35,110 nucleotides of DNA from an uncultured Opitutia bacterium (lineage in GTDB: Bacteria > Verrucomicrobiota > Verrucomicrobiia > Opitutales > Opitutaceae): positions 1 to 35,110 of the forward strand of contig CAIQKV010000115.1 of the NCBI GenBank assembly GCA_903872505.1, given 5' to 3'. Numbering within the stretch: position 1 is the first letter of the stretch; each line of letters begins with the position of its first letter. Shown piece after piece: positions 17,781-26,946 of the stretch. The position numbers and the translations under genes are program-made. The notes beneath the pieces were generated by a model. The model was not told the origin of the DNA, made no database searches, and was given only the letters and a program-made list of their open reading frames with translations.

Positions 17781-20700
17781 TCAGCCGAGCCAGGCCTCGC
17801 GGATCATCTGCAGGTGCTGCGGCAGCGCGCGGCCCTGGTGGTAGCTGCGGGCGGCGCGGGCGTGGGCCATCGAGAGCATTTTCTGGTCGCCGGCCACGTG
17901 ATCGGCGAGCGCTTTCTTCAGCGCCGCGGCGAGCTTGAACGGGTCGCCCGCGGGCACGAGGTAAGCCTCGTCGGTGTTGGTCACCATTTCCGGGATGCCG
18001 TTGACGTCGGTGCTGACGATGCGCGTGCCGAAGACCATCGCCTCGAGCAGGACCCGCGGGAACGACTCCTCGAAGCTGGTGCAGACCAGGAGGTCGGCCA
18101 GCCGGTAGAAGTCGTAGATCTCGCCGGTCTCCGGGAAGATCTTCACGTCGTGGAGGCCCATGAGCTGGATGTCCTCCCGGAGCGTCTCCATGTAGAGGCC
18201 CTCCCGGGCGCCGACCATCACCCACTGGATCTTTTTCCCGGGGAAGAGCGCGGGCAGCTCCTTCGCCAGGAGGTCGATGCTGCGGATGTAGATGTGCTGG
18301 CCCTTGCGCTCGCAGACCGAGCCGATGTTGACGACGAGGATGGCGTCGGGATCGAGCCCGTGCTTGCGGCGGAGGGCGGCCGGGTCGTGCCGGGCGGCGA
18401 ACTCCGCGATGCGGCCGAAATCGACCCAGCTGTTCAGCAGGCGGAAATTGTCGCCGGAGTTGAGCTCCTCAAAGAAGTTGCGCGTGGCCTGCGCGGTGAA
18501 GACGACGCGGGTGGCGAGCCGGAAGGCCTCGGCCACGGTGTCGTGCATCCCGGGGGGCAGCAGCGGCGAGAAGAAGCGCTTCACCGTGTTACTCTCGTGG
18601 ACGTAGAGCGCGGAGGGCTTGCCGAGGTGGGCGGCGAGGTGCACGCCCCAGAACGTGAGCATGGTGTTGCAGACGAAGACGTCGGTGTCGTCCCACTGGC
18701 GGGATCCGGCGAACTTTTTCAGCGCCGCGGCAAACTCCGCGGGCGATTTCGCGCCCATGAAACCGGACTCGTCCCAGATCTCGACCTGCAGTCCGAGCTG
18801 TTCGAAACGGGCGCGCAGCGGGCCGTCCTGCGGGGAGGCGATCGTGACCTGAACGCCCGGCTGCTCGGCGAGGTACCGGGCGAGCTCGAAGATGAAAATG
18901 GGGGCGCCCTCGAACTTGAGGTTGTGAGTGAGCACCACGGCGCGGAACGGCCGGGCGGTCTGGGCGTAGCGCTGGTGGTAGGGATTGAGCGGGAGGCTGC
19001 GCGGCGGGAAGTCGAGCGCCTCGCTGAGGTGCGGGTCCCGGCGGTGGCCGTGGCGCGCCAGGTAGGCGACATGCTCGCGCTCGGCGTAGGTGTTGCCCCG
19101 CGAGGCGCTGCCGACGTGGCGGAGGACCGCCTGCGGCGAATAGACGGTGCGGAAGCCGGCCGCCTGCGCGCGCAGGCAGTAGTCGACGTCGTTGTACGCG
19201 ACCTGGAGATCGGCCTCGTCGAAACCGTGCAGCTGACGGTAGAGGGCGGTGCGGGTCAGCAGGCACGCGCCGGTCACGGCGGCCACGTTGCGCGCGGCAT
19301 GGGGGAGGAAAAGGTGCCCGAGGTCGTCGGCGGGCTCCTTTTCGAACAGGACGTGCGGCAAGCCGTCCTGCCGGCTGAGGCCGATCCCGGCGTGGTTGAT
19401 CGTGCCGTCCGGATAAAGCAGCTCGGCGCCGGCGATGCCCACGCCCGGCACGGTGAGCCAGCCGGCGAGATCCTCGAGCCAGCCGGGCGCAAGCGCCTCG
19501 ACATCGTTGTTGAGATGGAGGACGAGCGGCGTGTCGGCGCGCGCGGTGCCGAGGTTGACGAGCCGCGAGTAATTGAAGCCGCCGGGCGCCGCCGAGGCGC
19601 TGACGACCTCGCAGCGCAGGTCGGACCGGCCCGGCAGCGCCGCCAGCAAGGCGAGCGTGGCGGGCTCGTCCGAGCCGTCGTCGACCACGACGACCTGCAC
19701 GTGCTCCCGCGGTGTGGTGCGGGCGAGCGAGTCGAGGCAGGTGCGCAGCAGGTCGGCCCGGTTTTTGGTCGGGATGACGATCGTGACCGGATTTTCCCGC
19801 AGGATGCCGGGGTCCCATTGCAGCTGGTACAGGCAGAGCGCATGGTCCTTCGCGAACGGCGGCAGCACGGGCTCCGCGCGCAGCCCGCGCCGGCGCACCG
19901 CCTCGGCGATGCCGCGGCGCGCCGCGTCGAAGAGGTAGTCCTTCTGGTCGCCGCGCGTGGCCGTGCTCTCGGGATGGGCGCGCCAGTGGTAGCCGATGAA
20001 GGGGACGTGGATCACGTCCTCCGCCGGGATGAGCTCCCAGCAGCGCAGGAAGAGGTCGAGGTCCTGCGCACCGTTGAACTCGGGGCGCAGGCGGCCCGCC
20101 AGCTCCACGACGGCGCGGCGGATCACCGTGAGATGGTGCGTGTAGTTGTGGGTGATCGCCATCTCGGGGCTCCAGTCGCCCTTGAACTGCGGGTCAAACC
20201 GGCGGCCGGTGTCGTCGATCTTGTCCTCGTCGGTGTAGAGGTAGCCGGCGGTCGGGTGGCGGGCGATTGCCTGCGCGACCTGCAGCAGCGCGTCGTGCGG
20301 CAGCAGGTCGTCGTGGTCGAGCAGCGCGACAAATTCGCCGGTGGCCACGTCGAGCGCGGAGTTGGTGGCGCGGGCGATGTGCCCATTCTCGGTGCGGAAG
20401 ACGGGCTTGATGCGGGCGTCGGCCCGCGCGGCGGCCTCGAGCAGGCGGCGGACCTGCGGTTGCGGCGAGGCGTCGTCGGCGATGCAGAGTTCCCAGCGCG
20501 GGTAGATCTGCCGCTGCAGGCACTCGAGCAGCTCGCGCAGGTATTTCTCGGGCGTGTTGTAGGCCGGAACGACGACGCTGATGAGCGGGGCGCCGGCCGA
20601 GACGAGGGCGGCGGCGTCCTGCTCGAGCGCGGCGCGCAGGTGCGGCGTGAGGCGGTTGTGCCAGCACCAGCGCGTGTAGGGATCCTGGTCGCGGCGGCGG

Positions 20701-21743
20701 ACGAGGTCGGCCGGAAGGTTGGCGGGATCGCCGCGGCCGAGGGTCGAGGCGAGGTGCTGCCGCAGCCGCGCGATCTCGGCGCGGGACTCCGGCCAGCTGT
20801 CAAAGCGGAACCGGCCCAGCAGCACGCCGCGCAGGAAGGCCGCGGCGACCTTGGCAAAGAGGGCGGGGCGGTACACCGGGACCGGGCCGGCGTGCTCGTC
20901 GCGCCGGTCGAGAAACATCCGGCGCGCGAAGGCGAGGGTGCGCGAGCCGTCGCCGGTCTCGGCGAAAATCTTCAGGTTCGCCGGGCTGGGCGTGTCGGAC
21001 CGGACGTCCACCAACCCATAGTAGCCGGACTTGAGCGCGTTGGGGTGGTCGGTGCGGTGGGCGGCGACGTCGGGCCGGTCCTTCGGGTAAACGAGGCGGT
21101 TTTCCGTGAGGACGCCGGTGGTGGCGCTGAGCTGGCGGACGTCGCGATCCACGCCAAAAATCCAGCCGGTGAGGCGGAATTTGCCGTAGCCAGCGTTGAT
21201 CCAGTAGCCGGGGTTCTCGATGAAACCGAGGAAACGCTGGCCAATGACGATGTCGCTGGTCGGCGTGAGCACGTCGCGCAGCACGGCATCGGTCTCGCGG
21301 CACAGCACGGACCATGACGCGCGGTGAAAATGGCGGTAGAGATGGGACAGCGTCTGGTAAACCAGCGCCGCCCGGAGGACCTTCGGCGGCTTTTTCGCGC
21401 TGGGCGGCAGGGCGGAGGTGTCGAGCGCGATGCGGAAGAACTCCCGCCACTCCCGGCCGTCGTGGTAGTCGAGCGCGAGCTCGCGCGCCCCGCGCCAGAC
21501 CTGCACGCGCTGGACAAAGCCGGTGCGGAGCGTGGGGATGCCGCCGCCGAGGGCCGCCTGGGTGTCGGGCCGGTCGAGGCCGTAAATCCCGAGGAAGGCG
21601 CGCCGGTCCACGCGCGCCCGGAGATCCACGCAGACCGCCGCTTCGCCGGGGTACAGCCAGCCCGTCACCTCGATGCCCGCGACCTCCGGCCGCCAGGTGG
21701 CGGGACTGTCGATGTGGAAAAGCGGCGCGGCGGGGGCGGTCAT
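17781..21743 (-). CDS. Giant multi-module glycosyltransferase: two beta domains, GT2, GT2, GT4 (all intact), 1320 aa
   Basis: Beta domain A is at residues 9-112 (IEVTGWLYPGEAA, DLRARVDRRAFLGIYGLDRPD). Beta domain B is at 165-279 (FRLTGWIFG, LKIFAETGDGSRTLAFARRMF). GT2 module 1 is at 387-600 with ISVVVPAYNTP, ALLDHDDLL (D476, D478, D479) and YTDEDKIDD. GT2 module 2 is at 652-890 with VTIVIPTKNRADLL, LHLNNDVEA (N745-D747) and YNDVDYCLRA. The GT4 module is at 933-1310 with LTHNLKFEGAPIF, NIGSVCERKGQH and EX7E pair E1226/E1234. Three apparently competent active sites in one chain suggest that one protein adds a short stretch of a repeating unit. It is the closest relative of the gene at 9317-13222, which differs by its damaged first GT2. 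The start ATG at 21743 follows a 200-base gap, so a promoter may lie there. Confidence 0.94.
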   Translation of the reverse strand: MTAPAAPLFHIDSPATWRPEVAGIEVTGWLYPGEAAVCVDLRARVDRRAFLGIYGLDRPDTQAALGGGIPTLRTGFVQRVQVWRGARELALDYHDGREWREFFRIALDTSALPPSAKKPPKVLRAALVYQTLSHLYRHFHRASWSVLCRETDAVLRDVLTPTSDIVIGQRFLGFIENPGYWINAGYGKFRLTGWIFGVDRDVRQLSATTGVLTENRLVYPKDRPDVAAHRTDHPNALKSGYYGLVDVRSDTPSPANLKIFAETGDGSRTLAFARRMFLDRRDEHAGPVPVYRPALFAKVAAAFLRGVLLGRFRFDSWPESRAEIARLRQHLASTLGRGDPANLPADLVRRRDQDPYTRWCWHNRLTPHLRAALEQDAAALVSAGAPLISVVVPAYNTPEKYLRELLECLQRQIYPRWELCIADDASPQPQVRRLLEAAARADARIKPVFRTENGHIARATNSALDVATGEFVALLDHDDLLPHDALLQVAQAIARHPTAGYLYTDEDKIDDTGRRFDPQFKGDWSPEMAITHNYTHHLTVIRRAVVELAGRLRPEFNGAQDLDLFLRCWELIPAEDVIHVPFIGYHWRAHPESTATRGDQKDYLFDAARRGIAEAVRRRGLRAEPVLPPFAKDHALCLYQLQWDPGILRENPVTIVIPTKNRADLLRTCLDSLARTTPREHVQVVVVDDGSDEPATLALLAALPGRSDLRCEVVSASAAPGGFNYSRLVNLGTARADTPLVLHLNNDVEALAPGWLEDLAGWLTVPGVGIAGAELLYPDGTINHAGIGLSRQDGLPHVLFEKEPADDLGHLFLPHAARNVAAVTGACLLTRTALYRQLHGFDEADLQVAYNDVDYCLRAQAAGFRTVYSPQAVLRHVGSASRGNTYAEREHVAYLARHGHRRDPHLSEALDFPPRSLPLNPYHQRYAQTARPFRAVVLTHNLKFEGAPIFIFELARYLAEQPGVQVTIASPQDGPLRARFEQLGLQVEIWDESGFMGAKSPAEFAAALKKFAGSRQWDDTDVFVCNTMLTFWGVHLAAHLGKPSALYVHESNTVKRFFSPLLPPGMHDTVAEAFRLATRVVFTAQATRNFFEELNSGDNFRLLNSWVDFGRIAEFAARHDPAALRRKHGLDPDAILVVNIGSVCERKGQHIYIRSIDLLAKELPALFPGKKIQWVMVGAREGLYMETLREDIQLMGLHDVKIFPETGEIYDFYRLADLLVCTSFEESFPRVLLEAMVFGTRIVSTDVNGIPEMVTNTDEAYLVPAGDPFKLAAALKKALADHVAGDQKMLSMAHARAARSYHQGRALPQHLQMIREAWLG

Positions 21744-21943
21744 GAAAAGGCGGGAAAATTAAGCGGCGGCCCGGCCGGGAGAGTAAAGCCTGTTCCGGCC
21801 GGCGGGGCACGGCGGATTAAACGGGTTGGCAAGCCCCGGGGGATGACTTTGCCTTGCCCCATGGGAAATCCTTCCGCCCCGCCGGCGCCCGGGCGCATCG
21901 AGGGCTGGCTGGCGCTGGCCGGCTGCGCATCGACTGACGCGGC
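21744..21943. other. 200-base intergenic region ahead of the giant transferase series
   Basis: This is the widest gap in the window, between the stop of the 698-aa membrane protein and the ATG of the 1320-aa transferase, both on the - strand. It contains a perfect 12-bp palindrome GCGCCCGGGCGC at 21885-21896 with no following T-tract. The 40 bases next to the ATG are relatively AT-rich for this sequence (CTTAATTTT on the - strand), which would suit promoter melting. No -35/-10 pair is convincing. Confidence 0.35.
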
Positions 21944-24040
21944 TCAGTGGATCGCGATGCGCGACCAGTAAGCCCAGTCGTTGTTGTAGTTGCCGTGCGG
22001 GCCGGGGGTGATGCGGAAAATCACGGGCCCGGCAAACGGGCCGGCCTGTTCGAGGCGGATCGTCTGCGGGCCGCGGTCGGCGGCCACACCGGCGGGATCG
22101 AGATCGCGGCGGAAGAGCACGCGCCGGAGCCCGTTCGGGCGCAGTTCGTAGATTTCGACGCCCACGCCGTCCGTCGCGACCGCCGCCCCCGGGGCATAGG
22201 CGGCCGCGATCACGCCGACCTCGGCGTCGATTTGGGTGGCGCCGGGGGGCGGGTTGAATTGCAGCTCGGAAATCGGGTGCGCCAGCACGGCGGCGCGGCC
22301 GTCGGCCTGGCCGGCCTTGATTCCGTATTCGCCACGCGCACTGGCGGGATGCGGGCTCAGGATCGGCAGCGCGAGCGAAGCAACGCCAACCTCGGGCAGT
22401 GAAGGCGTGTCTGGCCCTGCGGGCGGCGCATTCAGCGTGACCCCCGGGAACGACCGGCCGCGCAGACGGGCGAAGGCGGCCGGGAGCTGGTCCTCCGGCA
22501 GGTAAAGGTCGCCCTCGGCGCTCGTCGCGAGCGGGAAGGGGCAGAGCTGGAACCGGTTCGTGCGCTCGCGGATGAACTCCGGCGAAGGCAGCAGCTTGTC
22601 GCTGTACCGGATCAGGAGGGCGGTGACGCGCCGCGGCGGCAGCCGGACCAGGACGTCCTCGAGCACCTTGGTCTCCCGCTCGCGCCCGAGCGGCACCGAG
22701 ACCACGCGGTGCTGCGCGTAGTACGGCACGAGGGTGTTCCAGTCCCAGCCATAGATCAGGACGACGTCGTTGGCGGGGACCAATTCCCGGATCAGCGTCG
22801 CGATGCCGGGAGGCGCGGGCAGCACCCGCCGATGATAGTCCCCGTAGCTCCCGTTGAAGAGCGCGAGCTGACCGCCTAGGAACAAGCCGACGGCGAGCAG
22901 GCGCGCGGCGCGGGGCAGCTGGGGGGAGTCCCAGATTCCGGCCAGGAGGAATCCCGCACCCATCAGGAGAAAGAGCGCGTTCGCGCAGTAGTAGTAGTCG
23001 TGACGGTAGTACAGGTTGGTGAACACCAGCGGGCCGAGGAGGAAGAAGGCCGCGCACCAGGCCGCCGCGCGCCGGTAGGGGGCCCGGACGAGGGCCGCGC
23101 AAAACGCGAGCAGGACAAGGGAGCCCAGGCCGAGCACCAATTGGGAGACATTGAGCCAGTTCGTCGTCCAGGTTTCGGCCGAGACGCGCTGCGCCCATGT
23201 GCCCCAGTTCCAGCGGGTCATTTCCCGGGCGGTCAGGAAGCCGGCAAAGGGATTCGAGTCCTTCACCCGGTCCGAGTGGCGCACCCACCAGGCCGCCACC
23301 CCCAGGCCGGCGAGCACGGGAATCACGGCGAACAGCGTGCTGCGCCGGAAGGCCGCCGATTGCTGCGCGCGGCCGGCCCACCGGGGCCGCCAATGGATCC
23401 AGGCCAGCAGGGCGGCGGGTGGGAGGAAGATGACGAACGTGGTGACCTTGGTGAGTCCGGCCAGCACGGCGAGGGCGCCGGCGAGCACGGCGATCCCGCC
23501 GCGGTCGTCGCGGACCGCCCGGGTCAGCGCGTAGAGAAACCACGTGGAAAAGCACAGCGCCGTGGTCTCGATCATGAACGCGCGCCCGTAGAAGAGATAG
23601 GTGGGCGAGGCCAGCACCGCACTGACGACCAGCAGCCGCCGCGACGGGGACAGTGGCAACAGCCCGGCAAGGCCGTAGACCGCGGGGAGGGTGGCGAGAA
23701 AGAAAAACACGCTGACGCCGCGGGCGGTCGGCTCAAGCCCCGTGCCCAGCAGGTTGCTCGCGGTGGCCACGATCCATTGGTAGGTGGGAAACTCCATCGG
23801 CACCGACCACGGCGGCCCGAAGATCGGGAACACATAATCCAGCCGGAAGCCGTCCACCTTTATCCAGTAGGTGGCGACGGCGGTTTGCAGCTGGCGAAAC
23901 TCGAAGCGGTCGAGGATCGAGGCGTGCCAGGAGCGGGTCAGCACGCAGAGCGCGATCACCAGCATGCCGGCAAAAATCACGACGAGCCACCGCGGCGAGG
24001 GCGGCCGGATCGAATCGGATTCGTCAGGGGAAACAGGCAT
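21944..24040 (-). CDS. GT39-like polytopic membrane glycosyltransferase with C-terminal beta domain, 698 aa
   Basis: The first membrane segment is at about residues 18-36. The following loop holds DRFEFRQLQTA, where the E-F-R-Q pattern resembles the first-loop acidic motif of GT39/ArnT-like GT-C enzymes. About ten further membrane segments reach residue 400. A soluble part then includes YGWDWNTLVPYYAQHRVVSVP, where such proteins often have a small periplasmic domain. The last 110 residues or so (ELQFNPPPGAT, LDPAGVAADRG, ITPGPHGNYNNDWAYW) match the C-terminal domain of two other membrane proteins in this window. Known family members transfer a sugar from polyprenyl phosphate to an outer-face acceptor; that role is inferred here. 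It begins 56 bases after the epimerase stop. No flippase or polymerase hallmark was seen. Confidence 0.88.
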   Translation of the reverse strand: MPVSPDESDSIRPPSPRWLVVIFAGMLVIALCVLTRSWHASILDRFEFRQLQTAVATYWIKVDGFRLDYVFPIFGPPWSVPMEFPTYQWIVATASNLLGTGLEPTARGVSVFFFLATLPAVYGLAGLLPLSPSRRLLVVSAVLASPTYLFYGRAFMIETTALCFSTWFLYALTRAVRDDRGGIAVLAGALAVLAGLTKVTTFVIFLPPAALLAWIHWRPRWAGRAQQSAAFRRSTLFAVIPVLAGLGVAAWWVRHSDRVKDSNPFAGFLTAREMTRWNWGTWAQRVSAETWTTNWLNVSQLVLGLGSLVLLAFCAALVRAPYRRAAAWCAAFFLLGPLVFTNLYYRHDYYYCANALFLLMGAGFLLAGIWDSPQLPRAARLLAVGLFLGGQLALFNGSYGDYHRRVLPAPPGIATLIRELVPANDVVLIYGWDWNTLVPYYAQHRVVSVPLGRERETKVLEDVLVRLPPRRVTALLIRYSDKLLPSPEFIRERTNRFQLCPFPLATSAEGDLYLPEDQLPAAFARLRGRSFPGVTLNAPPAGPDTPSLPEVGVASLALPILSPHPASARGEYGIKAGQADGRAAVLAHPISELQFNPPPGATQIDAEVGVIAAAYAPGAAVATDGVGVEIYELRPNGLRRVLFRRDLDPAGVAADRGPQTIRLEQAGPFAGPVIFRITPGPHGNYNNDWAYWSRIAIH

Positions 24041-24096
24041 GGGACCCGATCATTACCAATTGCCGGTCAGAATTCCGAGCCCGGGTTGAGCCCAAG

Positions 24097-25005
24097 TTAT
24101 TCCTGGCCGGCATAGCCGGCGGCGGCGCGGCGGATGCCCTCGTCGAGGTTGACCTGCGGCCGCCAGCCGGTGGCGGCATTAAAACGCGCACTATCGAGGC
24201 GGCTGTCCTGCACGTCCCAGGCGGGCGCCGGCTGCGACTGCAGGGCGACGCGCCGGCCCGTGTGCTTTTCCACCAAGCCAATGACCTCGCTGACCGAGTG
24301 CGATTCGCCGGCGCACAGGTTGAAAGTCCCGGTGAGCGGGCGGGCGAGGACGAGTTCCAGCGCGGACAGAAAATCCGTGTAGTACAGGAAATCCTTCTTG
24401 GCGTGGCCATCGCCCCACAGCGTGAGCGGCTGGCCCTCGACCGCGCAGCGCAGGGCGTGTGGGATGAGCCCTTGGGCACGGTTTTTCGGCACGGGATAAC
24501 CGTACGGATTCGAGATGCGCAGGATGGTGCAGGCCAGCCCGTGATACGTGGCGTAGGTTGCGATGAGCTGCTCGGCGGCGCGCTTGGCCCGCCCGTAGTT
24601 TCCGATCGGCTGGCAGGCATCCGTCTCGGTGTTGGCCCGGCCCGGGGCACAGCCGTAAACCGCCCCGCCGGAGGAAAAGAAAATGAAGTGCGGCCGCCGG
24701 CTCTTCGGCGCGGCGGCGATCGCCTCGAGGATATTTTTCAGCAGCGGCAGGTCGTGCTGCTCCTCGGCCCCCGGATGCTGCTCCGAGGTGGCGGGCAGCG
24801 TGCTCCAGGCGAGGTGAAACAGCGCGCCGGCCTCGTCCAGCGCGCCGGGCTGCACCAAGTCGCCCAGCAGCCGGAAGCCGTCGCCGCCGTGCCGCGAGAA
24901 GAGCGTCACCTCATGCGCCGGGGCGCGGAAATGGTCGGCCACCAGCGAGGCGAGCCGGCCGCGGCCGCCGGTGACGAACAGACGTTGCGGGGTCAGCTCG
25001 GACAT
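24097..25005 (-). CDS. NAD-dependent epimerase/dehydratase (extended SDR)
   Basis: This is a 302-residue Rossmann-fold extended short-chain dehydrogenase acting on a nucleotide sugar. The N-terminal dinucleotide motif reads TGGRGRLA (12-19), a variant of the usual TGxxGxxG. The catalytic serine lies in FFSSGGAVYG (about 109-118) and the YxxxK pair is Y137/K141 in YGRAKRAAE. ILRISNPYG (161-169) and GDGHAKKDFLYY are typical of UDP-glucose 4-epimerase and GDP-sugar reductase relatives. The exact substrate cannot be assigned; UDP-hexose 4-epimerase or a 4-keto-reductase are both possible. It is 3 bases downstream of the GT4 gene stop, so it belongs to the same transcript and probably supplies that enzyme or its neighbours with an unusual sugar. 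Confidence 0.93.
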   Translation of the reverse strand: MSELTPQRLFVTGGRGRLASLVADHFRAPAHEVTLFSRHGGDGFRLLGDLVQPGALDEAGALFHLAWSTLPATSEQHPGAEEQHDLPLLKNILEAIAAAPKSRRPHFIFFSSGGAVYGCAPGRANTETDACQPIGNYGRAKRAAEQLIATYATYHGLACTILRISNPYGYPVPKNRAQGLIPHALRCAVEGQPLTLWGDGHAKKDFLYYTDFLSALELVLARPLTGTFNLCAGESHSVSEVIGLVEKHTGRRVALQSQPAPAWDVQDSRLDSARFNAATGWRPQVNLDEGIRRAAAGYAGQE

Positions 25006-25008
25006 GAG

Positions 25009-26946
25009 TCAGGACGGTGCCAGCGAGAAGTAGAAGTTGGCAAGCGCTGCCGCGCTGCGCCGCCAGCTGAAGTGTTTTTCTGCGAAGGCGACGGCCCCGC
25101 GGCCGAGTTTCTCGGCGAGGGTGCGGTCCGCGCGCAGCTCGCGCACCGCGGCGGCGATGCCCGCCGCGTCGGCCCGGTCGAGCACGTAGGCGTCGGTGCC
25201 ATGGCGGACCAGGGTGCCGAGGTTGGTGCGGGGCAGCACGACCGGCCGGCCCAGCGCGAAAAACTCGGGCAGCTTCGAGGGAAACCGGTAGTCGTTGAAT
25301 GCATCCGGCCCGCCCGGCTGCACGAAGATGTCGGCCAGGGCCATCAGCGCCGGCAGGTGTCGGTGATGGAGGATCTGGCCCAGGTTGAGGACGTAGGGCG
25401 CGGCCGCGGCGGCCAGCTCGCCGGGCAGGGCCACGCGGTCGAGCCCGGTGCGGATCAGGGTGACGGGAGGGCCGGAGCGGTTGAGCTCGACCACCGCGGC
25501 ATAGAGCTCGCGCACCTCGGCGGCGTTGGCGGCGTGGACGTTGCCGTGATAGAAGAGCACGGTCTCGCCGGGCGCCGCGTCGAGCACGGCGCGGAACCGG
25601 TCCGGCCGCGGCCGCGGGTAGAAATGCCGGGCGTCGGCTGCGGGCCAGAGCGTGAGGCATGACTTGTCCGCCGGGGCGAATTCGCGGAGCCGCGTGGTGA
25701 TGACGGTGATGCCGTCCGCGGCGGCGAGGAAGGTGCGGCTGCGGTGCGGGTGGGAGAGGTCCGGCGGCACCAGCCGGTCGAGTTCGGCGTCGCCCATCCG
25801 GTCGAGGGCCGCGAAGTCGCGCCCGAGTATGAGGGCGAGAAGCTGCTGCTCGTTGTCCTCCAGGTGGACGATGACCGGCGCGCCGTGGCGCGCGCGCAGT
25901 TTTTCGGTCAGCAGGCGCACGTTTTCTCGGGTGGTCCAGGCGTGGATGACATCCGGCCCGCGGCCATCGGGATAAACGAAACCGGCCTCCGCCTCCGCAA
26001 AGGTCAGCCCGCGGAAGGCCGGCCGGTCATGATGCGCGAGCGTGGCGAGGTCGTGCGGCACGGCGACGGCGCAGGCGTGGCCGGTCACGGCCAGTTCGTT
26101 GGCCAGGGCGGCGACATGGAGCGCGCTGTTGGAGGCGAAGCTGCCGTGGAGCACGAAGAGTACGTTGAGCGGCCGGGCGGTGCGGTCCGGCGGAGACAGG
26201 TCGGCGGGCCGGGTGGCGCCATCCTCCGCCAGGCCGAGGCGGGGCACCGTCAAATCGAGGTCCGCGGCGTGGTTCTCGTCGCTGGCCACGCTGAAAACGA
26301 CCTTGGTCGGGGCGAGGGCGATCCGGCCGCTGGCGAGTCGGGCACGCACGCGGACCGGGCCATGCCCGGCCACGAGGAAATCCCGGCTCTGGAAGCCGCT
26401 GCGTCCGGCGGGCGCGACGCCCGGAAACCGGGCCGGCACGTCGACGCGGGGCAGGCCGGTGTCGCATTCAATCTCCCGGTGTCCGTAGCGCAGCGTGAGC
26501 TCGGCGATGGGCTCGGTGAAACTCAAGGCCCAGCCGCCGACTTTCACGCGGTCGCGGAGCGTGCCCTGGGCGATGGGCTCATCCAGCACCGCGGCGAAGG
26601 GCGGGGCCGCGACCGCGAGCGTGAGCTGCCTGAACCGCTGCCATTCACCATCGGGCCGCTGGGCTTCAAGGGACGCAAGGTGAACGCCGGCGGGCAGCGG
26701 CCCGCTGATGACAAAGCCGCACTGGCTGGCGGCGGCGCTCGCGGGAAAGAGCTGGGGCACATCGGTGCGCGCGGAACGCCCGGTCAGCGGCAGGATGCCG
26801 GCGGCGGTGACCAGCCGGACGGGGGGCGGCGCGGGCAGGTCTTCGGCAAGGCACCAGCCCCGGACGGTCACCTCGCCCGCGAGGGCGCGCAGCGGACGCG
26901 GCGATTCGATTTCAGCGTGCAGCCGGAGCGCGGCGGACGGGCTCAT
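25009..26946 (-). CDS. GT4-like glycosyltransferase with two N-terminal beta domains, 645 aa
   Basis: The start is set at ATG 26946, which forms a 4-base ATGA overlap with the stop of the coiled-coil gene; the frame stays open upstream but that stretch lies inside the neighbour. Beta domain A is at about 8-112 (VTVRGWCL, QCGFVISGPLPAGVHL, EWQRF). Beta domain B is at about 118-215 (VKVGGWAL, TGLPRVDVPARFPG). A GT-B fold module fills 258-640: NVLFVLHGSFASN, an HLEDNE stretch, VLFYHGNVHAANAAEV, and DAFNDYRFPSKLPEFFALGRPVV in place of the standard EX7E signature. It is thus more distant from GT4 enzymes than the giant paralogues to its left, but shares their N-terminal domain type. The donor sugar is unknown. 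Coupling with the coiled-coil protein suggests that the two act together. Confidence 0.88.
   Translation of the reverse strand: MSPSAALRLHAEIESPRPLRALAGEVTVRGWCLAEDLPAPPPVRLVTAAGILPLTGRSARTDVPQLFPASAAASQCGFVISGPLPAGVHLASLEAQRPDGEWQRFRQLTLAVAAPPFAAVLDEPIAQGTLRDRVKVGGWALSFTEPIAELTLRYGHREIECDTGLPRVDVPARFPGVAPAGRSGFQSRDFLVAGHGPVRVRARLASGRIALAPTKVVFSVASDENHAADLDLTVPRLGLAEDGATRPADLSPPDRTARPLNVLFVLHGSFASNSALHVAALANELAVTGHACAVAVPHDLATLAHHDRPAFRGLTFAEAEAGFVYPDGRGPDVIHAWTTRENVRLLTEKLRARHGAPVIVHLEDNEQQLLALILGRDFAALDRMGDAELDRLVPPDLSHPHRSRTFLAAADGITVITTRLREFAPADKSCLTLWPAADARHFYPRPRPDRFRAVLDAAPGETVLFYHGNVHAANAAEVRELYAAVVELNRSGPPVTLIRTGLDRVALPGELAAAAAPYVLNLGQILHHRHLPALMALADIFVQPGGPDAFNDYRFPSKLPEFFALGRPVVLPRTNLGTLVRHGTDAYVLDRADAAGIAAAVRELRADRTLAEKLGRGAVAFAEKHFSWRRSAAALANFYFSLAPS

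Noticed and set aside
9845..18330. Near-identical DNA tracts around 9845, 13800, 16045 and 18300 (on the + strand roughly ctggcccttgcgctcgcag)
   Set aside because: These encode the conserved VCERKGQ motif of paralogous GT4 modules, not an insertion sequence or intergenic repeat.
16821..21317. A long open frame of about 1498 codons on the + strand opposite the 1320-aa transferase
   Set aside because: It is a mirror of the coding strand in a GC-rich gene; the translation has no domain, while the - strand frame has five.
21885..21896. GCGCCCGGGCGC palindrome as a rho-independent terminator of the 698-aa membrane protein gene
   Set aside because: No T-tract follows on the - strand and the motif is short for such GC-rich DNA.
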